The notes below the pieces were generated by a model, which saw only the letters and a list, made by a program, of their open reading frames with translations, ran no database searches and was not told where the DNA came from. A stretch of 64,000 nucleotides of DNA from Gammaproteobacteria bacterium (GTDB taxonomy: Bacteria; Pseudomonadota; Gammaproteobacteria; Eutrophobiales; Eutrophobiaceae). A program made the translations under genes and the position numbers. The stretch is taken from the NCBI GenBank assembly GCA_012103475.1, contig WLWS01000003.1:463565-527564 (forward strand), written 5' to 3'. Below, one piece after another: positions 36,905 through 47,921 of this stretch. Position 1 is the first letter of the stretch. Every line of letters begins with the position of its first letter.

Positions 36905-38220
36905 CTAAAGATCAAGATACCTACTTAGATCGATACTGTCTTCACCTGGAATTCGTTTTCGTTCAAATTCCGCTTCTCTGCCCCATGGCATTGTCGCATC
37001 AATGGCTAGTCGTCCCCAGTGATCCTTCATCTCATCACGATAGAAACCGGGTACATCTTCGATGATAAACGCTCTCTTGTCAGCCCGGCCACGTACCAGA
37101 TAGGCCCACATAACATCCTCGATGTTTTGAATGTCGACGTCTTCGTCCACCGCTATGACGACCTTGTTATAGTCCATGTTCGATCCGATAGCGGCGAGCA
37201 AAGCCTGTTTACCATGGCCTTCATATTGTTTTTTGATCTTAATCAGACTGATCAAACAATTAGGACGTGTACTCACATCAATAACACCCGGGACTACCCG
37301 CGAGACATGATCATAGACTGCGCTGCAAACATTGTCTCGAGCGGTCTGAGGTCTTCGTTTGAACCACAATTGAGTGAATGAAAGTACGCACCTTTACGCC
37401 AGTTGACATTAGTCACTTCAAACACCGGACTTTGAACCTGCGGCACATAGTTTCCCATGAATTCGCCAAAAGGTGCTTCGGGTCCGAATTCGCCCGGTAA
37501 AAACCGGCCCTCTATGACGACTTCTGTGTCTGCAGGTACCATTAAATCGATCGTATTACAGGGGCGCATTTTCACGGGTGCACTGGAGATCTTCGCGGCA
37601 ACTTCAAATTCGTCGGTTTCATAAGGAAGATTCGCACATGCTGATAAGAATACTTCGGGGCTGGTACCGATAAGAATAGCCGCTTCCAGTGACTGCTTGT
37701 TTTCCTCTGCTTTCTTTTGATAGCGGGCGAGATCATGACTGGCACCCAGACGGCAGCGAAGTTCAGTGTCACTGGCATACATCGACCGGTGGAAAGACAA
37801 ATTATGTACTCCGCTATCCGGCTCTTTGGCGAGAAAGATGGCAGAGGTGAAGTAGGGGCCCGCATCTTTTTCGTGATAGCTGATCAGCGGCAGGTCGGAC
37901 AAGTTGCCGGAGATTATGTCGCCCGGTGACTCAATGGTTTCGCAGATGTCGAAATCTATCGATTGTTGAGTGATTTCTTTCCAGCGTTTACAAAATCCAT
38001 CTGCCGGAGCATCGATTATTCTGCAAAGACGCTCATAACTACCGTAGACATTGCTGACCACCGGAAATTCAGTGCCAGATACATTTTCAAACAATACGGC
38101 ATTTTCACCGGCACTCTGTATGGCTTTGGTCACAGCAGCCAATTCATGTTTTGCGTTAACTTCTTGTTTTACAATAGATAATTGCTGTGTTTTCTCTATA
38201 TCTTCAATAAATTTTCGCAT
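36905..38220 (-). pseudogene. UbiD-family decarboxylase, frameshifted
   Basis: The first frame (38220 to about 37340) gives 290 good residues of a UbiD protein, including the conserved PEAPFGEFMGNYV region and NCGSNEDLRPLE. The second frame, from about 37340 to 36905, continues with DNVCSAVYDHVSRVVPGVIDVS, AVDEDVDIQNIEDVMWA and AIDATMPWG. Adding one base near CTCGAG (37336-37341) restores a single frame of about 438 residues, close to family length. UbiD enzymes use prenylated FMN to decarboxylate or carboxylate aromatic acids. The gene diverges from the FAD oxidoreductase operon by 11 bases. A sequencing error or a true one-base loss are both possible. Confidence 0.85.
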
Positions 38221-38231
38221 AGTAATGTGAA

Positions 38232-39605
38232 GTGTTAGGGTTAGTGAAGCCTAGTTTACCAGTATTGAGTGATAAGAAATTGAGCGGATTAGAGAAAAGA
38301 AAAGTGATTATCGTCGGCGCCGGCATAGCGGGTCTGACTAGCGCTTACTTTTTGAAGAAACATGGATTTGATGTTCTGGTTCTCGAACAAAATGACACGC
38401 CCGGTGGCCGCATGCGCCAGATCGAGTTAGGGGGCTTAACAGTAAATACCGGAGCTCGCATGCTTTACACCTTCTACTCTGTGGTGATGGAACTCATTGA
38501 TGAGCTGGGTTTAGAAAACGATATTGAGTACTTGGGAATGTCTGAATTAACTTGCCATGACGGACAACAACGTTATCCGATATCATTTTCTCCAAATTTA
38601 TCGCTGCTTTTTAATTCACATATTGACCTTGCTTCCAGACTGAAATTAATAAATATTCTACCGGCTTTACTCAAAGCGAGATTTGCCACCAATCCCGATG
38701 ACATGGGCACATGTGATTATCTTGATAGTGAAAGTATGGAGTCTTATATAGAGCGAAAAGTCGGAAAAGGATTTTTACGAAAAATCGTTAATCCTTTATT
38801 CAGAGGAGCGAGAAACTGGAATGCCAATGAGGTATCGCCCGCTTTTTTTCTGACAAGCAGCGCGCATATGTCTGGACACAAGGCATTTACTTTCAAACAG
38901 GGTATTGGCCATCTGGCAGAAAAGCTGGCATCCGGACTGAATATTGATTATGGCGTCACTGTGAATTCGATTCAGCGTAATGCCGGGGATTCGAAAGTGC
39001 TTGTGGACTATAACGAGCAGGGTAAACAGTGTCAGCTTGAAGCCGATTTGCTTGTCTGTGCGACAGAAGGTGCAAAAATTACTGACTTGATAACTGGGAA
39101 AAGTCCGGCGGAAGCACTCTTTTTCCCAAAAATAAAATACAACCCTCTTGGTATTGTTTACTACGTTCTAGACAAAATTGATAAGCACGAAATAACATTC
39201 TATACCCAGGAACATCCCTCAACTCTGGCGATATTGGAAACTGTGAATAGTGCTGACAATAAACATCACCTTTTTTGTGAGCTGACACCAGAGTCTGCTC
39301 AGATTATGCATGCGAACCAGAATCAGACCAGAATGGATTCTCTCATTAAGGAAGATGTCCGAAAACTCTATCCGGAATTGGATAAGCAGTTAAGCTATTC
39401 TGTCAACCAATGGATTGAACACATGTTACCGGTATTTTACCCCGGCTATATTTCATCACTTAAAGCCTTTCGCCAACAGCAATCCGCATCAGCACAATCA
39501 ATCTATTATTGTGGAGATTATTTATCACAGGCCCTGGTGGGAGGTGCCTGCGCTAGCGGTAAAGAGTCGGCTATGCAGATCATCAATCATTGGAACCGAC
39601 AATGA
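38232..39605 (+). CDS. FAD-dependent amine-oxidase/protoporphyrinogen-oxidase-type flavoprotein
   Basis: The protein has up to 457 residues from a GTG start at 38232. An FAD dinucleotide motif is at residues about 25-55 (VIIVGAGIAGLTSAYFLKKHGFDVLVLEQNDTPGGRMRQ), and a C-terminal FAD contact YYCGDYLSQALVGGACASG. The family covers amine oxidases, phytoene-type desaturases and protoporphyrinogen oxidases. Being first in a tight operon with an NSS transporter and HyuA/HyuB, it more likely oxidises a nitrogenous substrate than makes haem. The start is uncertain: no strong ribosome-binding site precedes 38232, and in-frame GTG/TTG codons up to 38304 are alternatives. Confidence 0.8.
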   Translation: MLGLVKPSLPVLSDKKLSGLEKRKVIIVGAGIAGLTSAYFLKKHGFDVLVLEQNDTPGGRMRQIELGGLTVNTGARMLYTFYSVVMELIDELGLENDIEYLGMSELTCHDGQQRYPISFSPNLSLLFNSHIDLASRLKLINILPALLKARFATNPDDMGTCDYLDSESMESYIERKVGKGFLRKIVNPLFRGARNWNANEVSPAFFLTSSAHMSGHKAFTFKQGIGHLAEKLASGLNIDYGVTVNSIQRNAGDSKVLVDYNEQGKQCQLEADLLVCATEGAKITDLITGKSPAEALFFPKIKYNPLGIVYYVLDKIDKHEITFYTQEHPSTLAILETVNSADNKHHLFCELTPESAQIMHANQNQTRMDSLIKEDVRKLYPELDKQLSYSVNQWIEHMLPVFYPGYISSLKAFRQQQSASAQSIYYCGDYLSQALVGGACASGKESAMQIINHWNRQ

Positions 39606-39623
39606 TCATGGAAGAAGCTATCA

Positions 39624-40994
39624 ATGCCTGGTAACGAAACCTGGTCCTCAAGGTTAATATTCCTGTTCGCAGCAGTAGGTGCGGCCGTTGGTCTCGCGAA
39701 CATCTGGAAGTTCCCCTATACCGCCGGGCAGCATGGTGGCGGGGGGTTTATGATTATCTACCTGCTTGCCATTGTTTTTATTTCCTTTCCAATTATTGTG
39801 ACGGAATTCCTTTTGGGCCGGCGAGGAAAAGCGGGCCCTGTAGAATCAATTATAAATGTTGCCAGAGAAGGGAATAGTTCTGCAGGCTGGAGCATTGCCG
39901 CCTATGCCGGCATGCTCGCCGCATTACTGGCAATGAGTTTCTATTTTGTTATAACGGGCTGGATTATCTACTACGCTCTGCAGATGATATCAGGCAACTT
40001 ACATGGCCTGAGTCCTGACAAGGTCGGCCAGTTTTTTACCTCATTGACACAGAATGAATTAACCACTACGGCCTATCATTCCTTTGCAGCTTTTCTGTGC
40101 TGGATGATAGTCATTGGCGGCCTGAAGAATGGCATCGAGAGAGTCGTGCGTTATTTGATGCCATTGTTAATCATCTTACTGCTTGGTTTTACTGTGTACT
40201 CCGCTATAGCGGGAGACCTTCAGACAGCACTGCGCTTTTTATTCCTGGTTAAGCCGGATGACATTTCCGCGCAGACAGTGCTGTATGCAAGTGGACAGGC
40301 ACTGTTCACTGTTGGCGCCGGTTCCTGTGTGATGATTGTCTATGGTTCCTATTTACCTCAATCAGTCTCCTTAATGAAATCAAGTTTTCAGATTATCGCC
40401 ATGGATACTCTCATCGCACTATTGGCGGGTATCGCCATATTCCCTCTGGTGTTCGCCTATAATCTTGAACCGGCAGAAGGGCCAGGCCTGTTGTTTGTCA
40501 CTTTACCGATTGCCTTTAGTCAGTCCGCAACGGGCTCAGTGGCAGGAGCGGTCTTTTTTCTTATGGTGGCCATAGCCGCGATTACTTCGGCAATCGCAAT
40601 TGTGCAGGCGCCGATCGTCTGGGTGGAAAGAACTTTTAAGCTCAAGCATCTTACGGCATCAACTCTGTGTTTCATCCTTATCTGGATTTTAGGATTGGGT
40701 ACAGTCTGTTCTTTCGACTCATGCTCTACTGTGTATCCGCTGGGTTTTGTCCCGGTATTTTCGGAGATGAACTTTTTTGCGCTTATGGAAATGTTTGCGA
40801 TTAATATCTGTCTTCCGCTCGGTACTTTTCTACTTGCCGTCTTTATTGGCTGGGGCTTACCGAAAACTATCAGTTTCGATGAACTGAAAAACAATAATCC
40901 GGTTTTAATTCGTTGCTGGTATTACTGCATGCGCTATGTGGTGCCACCATCAATATTATTTATTATGTATTTTGGGCTGCTTGGAGGGGACTAA
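39624..40994 (+). CDS. Sodium-dependent NSS-family transporter
   Basis: This 456-residue NSS protein has helix 1 LIFLFAAVGAAVGLANIWKFPYTAGQHGGGGF and helix 6 YASGQALFTVGAGSCVM. It is a clear paralogue of the transporter beside tnaA. It begins 18 bases after the FAD oxidoreductase gene with GGAAGAAG as ribosome-binding site, and HyuA starts eight bases after its stop. Its cargo is probably the amine, amino acid or cyclic amide handled by these enzymes. Confidence 0.9.
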   Translation: MPGNETWSSRLIFLFAAVGAAVGLANIWKFPYTAGQHGGGGFMIIYLLAIVFISFPIIVTEFLLGRRGKAGPVESIINVAREGNSSAGWSIAAYAGMLAALLAMSFYFVITGWIIYYALQMISGNLHGLSPDKVGQFFTSLTQNELTTTAYHSFAAFLCWMIVIGGLKNGIERVVRYLMPLLIILLLGFTVYSAIAGDLQTALRFLFLVKPDDISAQTVLYASGQALFTVGAGSCVMIVYGSYLPQSVSLMKSSFQIIAMDTLIALLAGIAIFPLVFAYNLEPAEGPGLLFVTLPIAFSQSATGSVAGAVFFLMVAIAAITSAIAIVQAPIVWVERTFKLKHLTASTLCFILIWILGLGTVCSFDSCSTVYPLGFVPVFSEMNFFALMEMFAINICLPLGTFLLAVFIGWGLPKTISFDELKNNNPVLIRCWYYCMRYVVPPSILFIMYFGLLGGD

Positions 40995-41002
40995 TTTTTA
41001 AC

Positions 41003-43083
41003 ATGAACGATAAGAACATAAGAATCGGTGTGGATATTGGTGGCACATTTACCGATTTTGCCATGTTAAAGGATGGCGAATTCCACAGCACCAAAATACT
41101 GACCACACATCAGGCTCCTGAAGAGGCCATCATGACGGGTCTGCAGGCACTAATGTCACAAACCGGTACTTCACCTGCTGACATACATTCAATCATTCAT
41201 GGAACGACGCTGGCCACAAACGCCATTATTGAGAACAAAGGGCCAAAGTCGCGATGTTGACGACAGCTGGTTTTCGCGATGTGCTTGAGCTGGGGACAGA
41301 GAGTCGCTTTGATCAGTATGACTTGAACCTTGTTAAACCCAGGCCGCTGGTGCCAAGGCATTTACGTTTTAACGTGTCCGAACGTCTGGCTGCGAACGGA
41401 AAAGTTTTACTACCACTCGATGTAGACTCTATTAAATCAATAGCAGAACAACTCAAGGAATACCAGGTAGAAAGTGTTGCTATTTGTTTTTTACATAGCT
41501 TTGTTGAAGCTGAACATGAAGAACTGGCAAAGGAAGTTCTGCAGAAGTATTTACCGAATATATACATCAGCCTCTCATCGCAGGTTTCACCGGAAATTCG
41601 CGAATACGAACGGTTTTCCACCACCACTGCCAATGCCTATGTCCAGCCACTGATCGATTCTTATTTACAACGTCTGGAAAAGAATTTGACGAAGGACGGT
41701 TATGCTTGCCCTGTATTTATGTTTCTTTCAAATGGCGGACTGGCCGAAGTTAAGCTTGCCCGGCAATTTCCCATTCGACTGGTTGAGTCAGGACCTGCTG
41801 GTGGCGCCGTATTCGCCAGTCATATAGCCCGAAGTCACGAAGAATCGCGGATTTTGTCTTTTGATATGGGTGGCACCACCGCGAAGATATGTCTGATTGA
41901 TGATGCACAATCGCAGAAAGCCAATATTTTTGAAATGGCGCGAGTGCATCGTTTCAAACAGGGTAGTGGCTTACCAGCGAAAATACCGGTGATTGAAATG
42001 GTGGAAATTGGTGCTGGGGGCGGTTCAATTGCCAGAGTTGATAATTTGGGTCGCATAACGGTGGGGCCGGACAGTGCGGGTTCTGAACCGGGGCCAGCCT
42101 GCTATGGCCGGGGTGGTGCCAGGGCGACCGTAACGGATGCCGATCTGGTGCTTGGTCGTCTGGAAGCGGAGGGATTCGCCGATGGCTCCATGAGTCTGGA
42201 CGAGGATGCGGCAAAGCAGGCGCTGAAAAACAATCTTGCCGACGAGCTTAATATGGCCGTTCCGCTGTCTGCCTACGGCGTTGCTGAAATTGTAGAAGAA
42301 GACATGGCCAATGCTGCCCGTGAACATGCCACAGAAAACGGCAAATCCCTGAGTGATAGAAGTCTGATTGCTTTTGGCGGCGCCGCTCCACTCCATGCTT
42401 TAACGCTGGCTGCAAAACTGGGTATAGCACGTGTGATTGTTCCGGCAAGTGCGGGTGTCGGTTCAGCAGTAGGCTTTTTACTGGCACCAGTTTCTTTCGA
42501 AACATCCCGAAGTTGTCACGTGCGCATGAGTAACTTTAATGCGGATAGTGTCAATCAGCTATTCAGAGAAATGAGTCAGAATGCACACGACATTGTTTCT
42601 TCCGGTGCGCCCGATCAGGATAGAAAAGAAATACGCCACGCGCAAATGCGTTACGTGGGCCAGGGTTATAACATTCCTGTTGAATTGCCTCTAAATGAAC
42701 TAGACACAGGTGATACTGAAAAGGTCGTGGCAGCGTTCAATCAGGTATATCGCAACTTATATAAAAAACTGCACGACGGTGTAGATATAGAGATTGTCGG
42801 TCTGAGTGTGGCGGTTTCTACTTCCCTCAGTGGACCTGGATCGCTTGAAATAAAAAAATCTAATGATTCTATTCAAGCCGAAATTGATCATAGGGCGAAA
42901 CTGTTTGATCACAAAACGGGAAACTACCTGGATGTTAATGTGTATCAACGCGATGCTCTGAGGCAGGGCCATCAGATCAAGGGGCCGTCACTTATACGCG
43001 ATAAAGGCACCACCGTAATGCTTCCCTCAGGCTATAGCCTCGCGGTAGCTGACAACTTAAGTTTACTCATCGATCGGCATTAA
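41003..43083 (+). pseudogene. HyuA-family subunit, frameshifted at a G run
   Basis: The gene starts at the ATG at 41003 (NIRIGVDIGGTFTDFAML). The frame breaks at the three G residues at 41240-41242, just after ATNAIIENKG. One more G would restore AKVAMLTTAGF and give 693 residues, matching the other HyuA here (691). Downstream motifs are intact: SFDMGGTTAKICLI, GAGGGSIARV and VGPDSAGSEPGPACYG. The HyuB partner follows after four bases. A homopolymer error or a real phase-variable-like mutation are the options. Substrate may be a hydantoin, oxoproline-like lactam or ketone. Confidence 0.88.
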
Positions 43084-43087
43084 AACT

Positions 43088-44752
43088 ATGAACGATAATA
43101 TAGAAAATTTTGAATCATCACTGAAAGATATTCAGTTTCAGGTGATCTGGCGTCGTTTGATCTCGATTGTGGAAGAGCAGGCACGAACACTGATGAAAAC
43201 CGCATTCAGTCCGGTCGTCAGGGAGTCCGGCGATCTTTCGGCCGCCTTGTTTGATCCATCCGGCCGCATGTTGGCTCAGGCTATTACAGGGACGCCCGGA
43301 CATGTAAATTCAACTGCAGCGGCGGTACCACATTTTCTGAATGACTACCCGCCGGAAACCCTGTCCCCGGGTGATCACTTGATCACTAATGATCCCTGGA
43401 TAGCGTCCGGGCACTTACACGATGTCACCGTTGTTTCACCGGTCTTCCTTTACAATAAGCTGGTAGCGCTGTTTGCCTGTACCTGTCATCAGCTTGATAT
43501 CGGTGGTCTGGGACAGGGACCGGACGGTAAGTCCGTGTTTGAAGAAGGTCTCTGCATTCCCATAATGAAACTGGTGGATCAGGGCAAGGTCAATGAGGAT
43601 TTATTAAAAATAATAAAAAATAATGTACGCACACCTTATGAAGTGCAGGGGGATATTCTTTCCTACGTTGCGGCAAACGAAACCAGTGCTGCGAATTTGC
43701 AGGCCATGATGGCTGAATATGAGTTAGAAAATCTTGAACTCACCGGTAATGAAATTATCCAACGATCTCTTGCCGGTATGCAGGATGAAATCCGAAAACT
43801 ACCTGATGGCACAACGCATAACACCGTCAGTTTAGATGGCTACGATAAGCCGGTTGAAATCGTTTGCGCGGTCACTATTGAAGACAGTGAAATTCGAGTC
43901 GATTTTGCCGGAAGCACTGAGGCCAGTACTAAAGGCATTAATCTGGTATTAAATTACACGCAGGCTTATGCCAATTATGGTATTCGTTGCGTGGTTGGCT
44001 CCCATATTCCTAATAACTCAGGGTCTCTGTCAGCCATAAAAATAGACGCCCCTGAAGGCAGCATTCTCAATGTACAGCGACCCTGGCCGGTTTGTGCGAG
44101 ACACATAATCGGACAGTTTTTGCCTGATGCGGTGATGGGCTGTCTTGCCCAGATAATTCCTGAACGAGTTCCTGCAGAAGGGGCATCGTGTCTATGGGGA
44201 GTGCAGGTGCGTGGTGGCCCGGAAGTGGATGCGGCTTGTGATTATCAGAGAGATGATGGGGACGCCAGTCGTTATGAAATTCTCATTTTCAATAGCGGAG
44301 GTACCGGCGCCCGGCCCGAGCAGGATGGCATGTCTGCGACCGGCTTTCCTAGTGGCGTTAAATCAATGCCAATCGAAGTGGTTGAAAACATGGGCCCCGT
44401 GGTTATCTGGAAAAAGGAATTACGCCCGGACTCGGCTGGTCAGGGACGCTGGCGTGGTGGCCTGGGACAGATTATTGAGATTGGCACCACCGATGAAAGT
44501 CCCTTCCTTTTATTCGCGATGTTTGACAGAACAATTCATTCGGCTCAGGGACGCGCAGGCGGTAAAGACGGTGCAACCGGCGTAGTCAGAATAAAAGGCG
44601 GAAGAGATTTACAGCCTAAGGGTGCTCAACTGATTAAGCCAGGAGAAAGACTCGAACTATTGGTTCCCGGCGGTGGTGGTTTTGGCTCAGAAAACGAACG
44701 TGATAAGAGCCTGATTAAACAAGATAGTTTGGAAGGTTATCTCAGCACTTGA
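43088..44752 (+). CDS. HyuB-family subunit (hydantoinase B/oxoprolinase type)
   Basis: This 554-residue protein is a stand-alone HyuB domain, starting QFQVIWRRLISIVEEQARTLMKTAFSPVVRESGDLSAALFD and ending at LLVPGGGGFG. NDPWIASGHLHDVTVVSPVF is a conserved core motif. Unlike the HyuB at 2992 it lacks the zinc-finger tail, so this pair resembles N-methylhydantoinase/oxoprolinase-type enzymes more than ketone carboxylases. It is last in the operon FAD enzyme, NSS transporter, HyuA, HyuB. Confidence 0.9.
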   Translation: MNDNIENFESSLKDIQFQVIWRRLISIVEEQARTLMKTAFSPVVRESGDLSAALFDPSGRMLAQAITGTPGHVNSTAAAVPHFLNDYPPETLSPGDHLITNDPWIASGHLHDVTVVSPVFLYNKLVALFACTCHQLDIGGLGQGPDGKSVFEEGLCIPIMKLVDQGKVNEDLLKIIKNNVRTPYEVQGDILSYVAANETSAANLQAMMAEYELENLELTGNEIIQRSLAGMQDEIRKLPDGTTHNTVSLDGYDKPVEIVCAVTIEDSEIRVDFAGSTEASTKGINLVLNYTQAYANYGIRCVVGSHIPNNSGSLSAIKIDAPEGSILNVQRPWPVCARHIIGQFLPDAVMGCLAQIIPERVPAEGASCLWGVQVRGGPEVDAACDYQRDDGDASRYEILIFNSGGTGARPEQDGMSATGFPSGVKSMPIEVVENMGPVVIWKKELRPDSAGQGRWRGGLGQIIEIGTTDESPFLLFAMFDRTIHSAQGRAGGKDGATGVVRIKGGRDLQPKGAQLIKPGERLELLVPGGGGFGSENERDKSLIKQDSLEGYLST

Positions 44753-44778
44753 TTTAATTGGTCGAGATTGTTTTTAAA

Positions 44779-46886
44779 TTAAACTGCCTGATCCAGTTCC
44801 TGTTGAAAGTCTGCTTCAATGCTGGAATTTTTCTCAGAATCCACTGTTTTTGCGTTACTTTTGTTAGCTAACAAGGGGGCCGCTTTAGTGTATAAATCAC
44901 CTTGTGCGTAAGCCACACCAATGTCAGTGAGGTATTCTTCCGTTTCCTCTGACTCAACCATTTCTGCGATGATAGCTTTCTCGCTTTTGATTCCCACATC
45001 CAGAATAGATTTCACCGTTGCCATATCGCATGGACTATTAAGTAAGTCTTTGACTAATGCACCGTTTATTTTTAAGTAATCGACGTTCAGACTATCCAGA
45101 TGTTCGGATGAGGAGTGACTGGTTCCAAACTCATCCAACGCAAAGCTAACATGATGATTTTTCAATTTTTCGATAAACAAATTGGTTAGTTCAAACGATG
45201 AGTTAGCGGCAGATTCGTTAATCTCAAAGCACAGTCTTTTTCCGAGGAGGGGGTTATCTTGCAGTAATTCGTCTACAAAACTTCTGAATGACTCATCTTT
45301 TAGTGATTCGTCTGAAATTTGTAGCATACAGAGATCGGTACTTTCCAGTTCATGCGCGTTGTCATAAAACAGCCTGGTGATTTCTCGAAGCATCCACTTA
45401 TCAAGATGAGATTGCAGGTGATACTGTTGAACAAGCGGATTGAACTCATCGCGGCTAAGGATTTCACCGTCATCTGTGTCCATTCTGACCTGTATCTCAA
45501 TCAATTTTGTCGGATTATCCTGTTTCTGCAGTGGAACAATACTCTGAAAGTACAATAAAAATCTTGATTCATCGATTGCATTGAGTATTTGGTTCAATTG
45601 CAGAAGGTCCTGACGACTTCGTTTAACTCGCTCATCTTCGATATCAAGAATCTGCACCTGATTACGACCTGCGTCTTTGGCCATTTTGCAGGCAGCATCG
45701 GCTGCGTTTACAATTTCCTGTAAGTCAATTTCATTGCCGCTAATCGCTGTGAGTCCGATACTCGCACTTATTCTGAATTCATTGTCTTCGTGTATATAAC
45801 GGATATCTTCGATTTTATGCAGTAGCCGCTGGGTTAATGCAATTGCATTTTCAATATCACAGTCCGTGAAAAGGATAGTAAACTCATCGCCCCGACACGA
45901 GCGACGATATCGTTCTGACGTGCATTGGAAATCAGTATGTCCGCAACTCTTGTTAGTAGTTCATCACCGGCCGAGTGACCGCAGGTATCATTCACTATCT
46001 TGAATCTATCCAGATCGATATAACAAAGGGTATTTGCCAAAGAGTTATCACCACGCCGTGAACTATTCAAGGTCTGTTTAAGTTGTCGTTCAAATTCGCG
46101 CCTGTTATTGAGTTTGGTTAAGGGGTCATGATTTGCCTGATACAGGAGCGAGTTGGTTAGTGAGCTGATTTCATCGCTGAGCGTCTGGATTTCCTGTGGT
46201 CCATAGCCTACTCCGACAAAAGTTCTGGTGTCCCTGACTTTGACTGCCATGGCAGAAAGTTCCTGCACGGGCTTTGAAATTTGTCTGATTGTCCAATACC
46301 AAAGCAAAAATACCAGCAGAGAAAAACCAATGATTACGATTCTCTGGAACTGCACCGCTTCTTTGGAAAGTCTGGAAAGGTGTCTGGTTTCGCTTTCAAT
46401 GTCTTCAGACATCTGACTGGAAACATTGGCCAGATTCTGTACCAGTGTCAAACTACTTTCATCATAAATAGCCAGAAAATTTACTTCATCAGTACCAATG
46501 ACTGTGTTCCCGTTCGCAGCCGCCTTCAGCAATATTTGCCTGATATCATCTACTGACTGTCTAACCGCCAGTAATAATTCACGATTACCTGCTAATAATG
46601 ATGTTTTATTGAGATCATCCAGATGTCTTAGTAAGAGTTCTGACTGTTCTATCGCACCCGGAAATAAATAGGTTTCACCTGAGGCCAGAATAAGATCGGA
46701 AGTAATGAGGAACTGGGAAATATTATGTTTTATATGTCCAAACTCATTTACCGCATATTCATTCAAGTGGTGTTGTTGAGTGAGAGATTGTAAGTTTTGT
46801 CTCTGTCTGTTTATTGAATACTCCGTGACATATGTGCCGATAAGACAAAGAGAAATAACAATAGTCAGATAGCTTCGAATTTTCAT
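44779..46886 (-). pseudogene. HAMP-GGDEF-degenerate EAL protein, frameshifted at a G run
   Basis: I start at the ATG at 46886 (MKIRSYLTIVISLCLIG). Order: membrane helix, about 160 periplasmic residues, second helix (IVIIGFSLLVFLLWYW), HAMP, GGDEF, EAL. The frame breaks exactly in GGDEF at the C run 45890-45893; one more base restores VGGDEF and a 702-residue protein. The EAL part is degenerate: the signature reads EIQ, the Asn-containing strand reads QIS, DDFG reads DEFG and KIDG reads KING. It would be a c-di-GMP cyclase at most, with an EAL domain used for binding or regulation. It is third in a leftward operon behind a porin and an exported protein. Confidence 0.85.
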
Positions 46887-46903
46887 TTTTTGCAGTTTTA
46901 CGA

Positions 46904-47911
46904 CTAATTGTGGGAAAGAAAATAGAGTTCGAAACCTGCGATTTGTGCTGCGGTATGACACTGTTCTTCATCCATGATTTTTGTACCTAATAGCTGATTG
47001 AATGATGTCCTCGCTTGCTCATTTGGCCAGTTTGGGATTGTTAATATGTCGATGACGCGTTTTTCAGTATCAAATAGCCAGTGATACATACCTCTATAAT
47101 CACCGTCTCGCCAGTTAGCCGTTACTATAGTGCCTTCCATATTTCCTTCACGCTGAATCTGAAATGATTTTACGCTCTCACGCTCAACCATACTCCCACC
47201 GCCACCCATAATTTCGTCAAGTTGCTTCAACTTAAGTTCATTAACCGGTATATCCACAACAGACACACTGGCTTCATGGCCATAGTGTCTGTTGATCATC
47301 GCCTGTCTGTTCAATTCGCCAACTTCTTCATTCCAGGCCATGCCCGTGACAAGTATTGTTTTCAAGGCTGACTTTATTGCCGAATAGGAAAAACTATGAG
47401 AATCGCCAAGTTTAGTCTGTAAATCAGGGCGTAGGGAGGTTCCGTCTTTACTTAGAAGATCCCTTATTTCTGAATAGGACTTACCTACAGTTAGATCAAG
47501 GATATTTGGCAGATGTTTAACATCACAACCGGGAATACGACATCGTTGGAACTGCAGATTACGCATGCTTAAATCCAGCTCCAGAGCCCAGGCAATTTCC
47601 ACCAGGCCCCATTCAGTCAGTTCAGAACGCACATGGACAAAACCCTGAGCGTCTCCGTATTTCTGTACTACGTATAATGTGTGTTTACCAAGTTCGTTAA
47701 AATGTAAGGTGAATGGCAGAACCTCGTTGATTTCGGAACGTATATCGGCGTTGATCGCTTTTACCAGTGATTGATGTTGAGTCGCTTCGGGGAACAAATT
47801 ATTAATGCTGCTTACCGGATCACGCAGTGCACAGAAGGCTCGACCTTCTACAACTCTTGATAAAGGTAGAAGGTTAAGAAACAGTAATAGTGTGAGAACA
47901 AGGTTTTTCAA
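46904..47911 (-). CDS. Exported protein of unknown function
   Basis: I choose the TTG at 47911, which has AAGGA seven bases before it and starts 10 bases after the porin stop; the protein is 335 residues. It begins with a signal peptide (KNLVLTLLLFLNLLPL). I do not recognise the family. The mature part has two cysteines in CRIPGCDV and an acidic mixed composition, with tryptophans near the end (NWRDGDYRGMYHWLFDT). It sits between an outer-membrane porin and a membrane GGDEF/EAL protein with a large periplasmic domain, so a periplasmic ligand-binding or sensory partner role is a reasonable guess. Confidence 0.75.
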   Translation of the reverse strand: MKNLVLTLLLFLNLLPLSRVVEGRAFCALRDPVSSINNLFPEATQHQSLVKAINADIRSEINEVLPFTLHFNELGKHTLYVVQKYGDAQGFVHVRSELTEWGLVEIAWALELDLSMRNLQFQRCRIPGCDVKHLPNILDLTVGKSYSEIRDLLSKDGTSLRPDLQTKLGDSHSFSYSAIKSALKTILVTGMAWNEEVGELNRQAMINRHYGHEASVSVVDIPVNELKLKQLDEIMGGGGSMVERESVKSFQIQREGNMEGTIVTANWRDGDYRGMYHWLFDTEKRVIDILTIPNWPNEQARTSFNQLLGTKIMDEEQCHTAAQIAGFELYFLSHN

Positions 47912-47921
47912 AATAATATCC

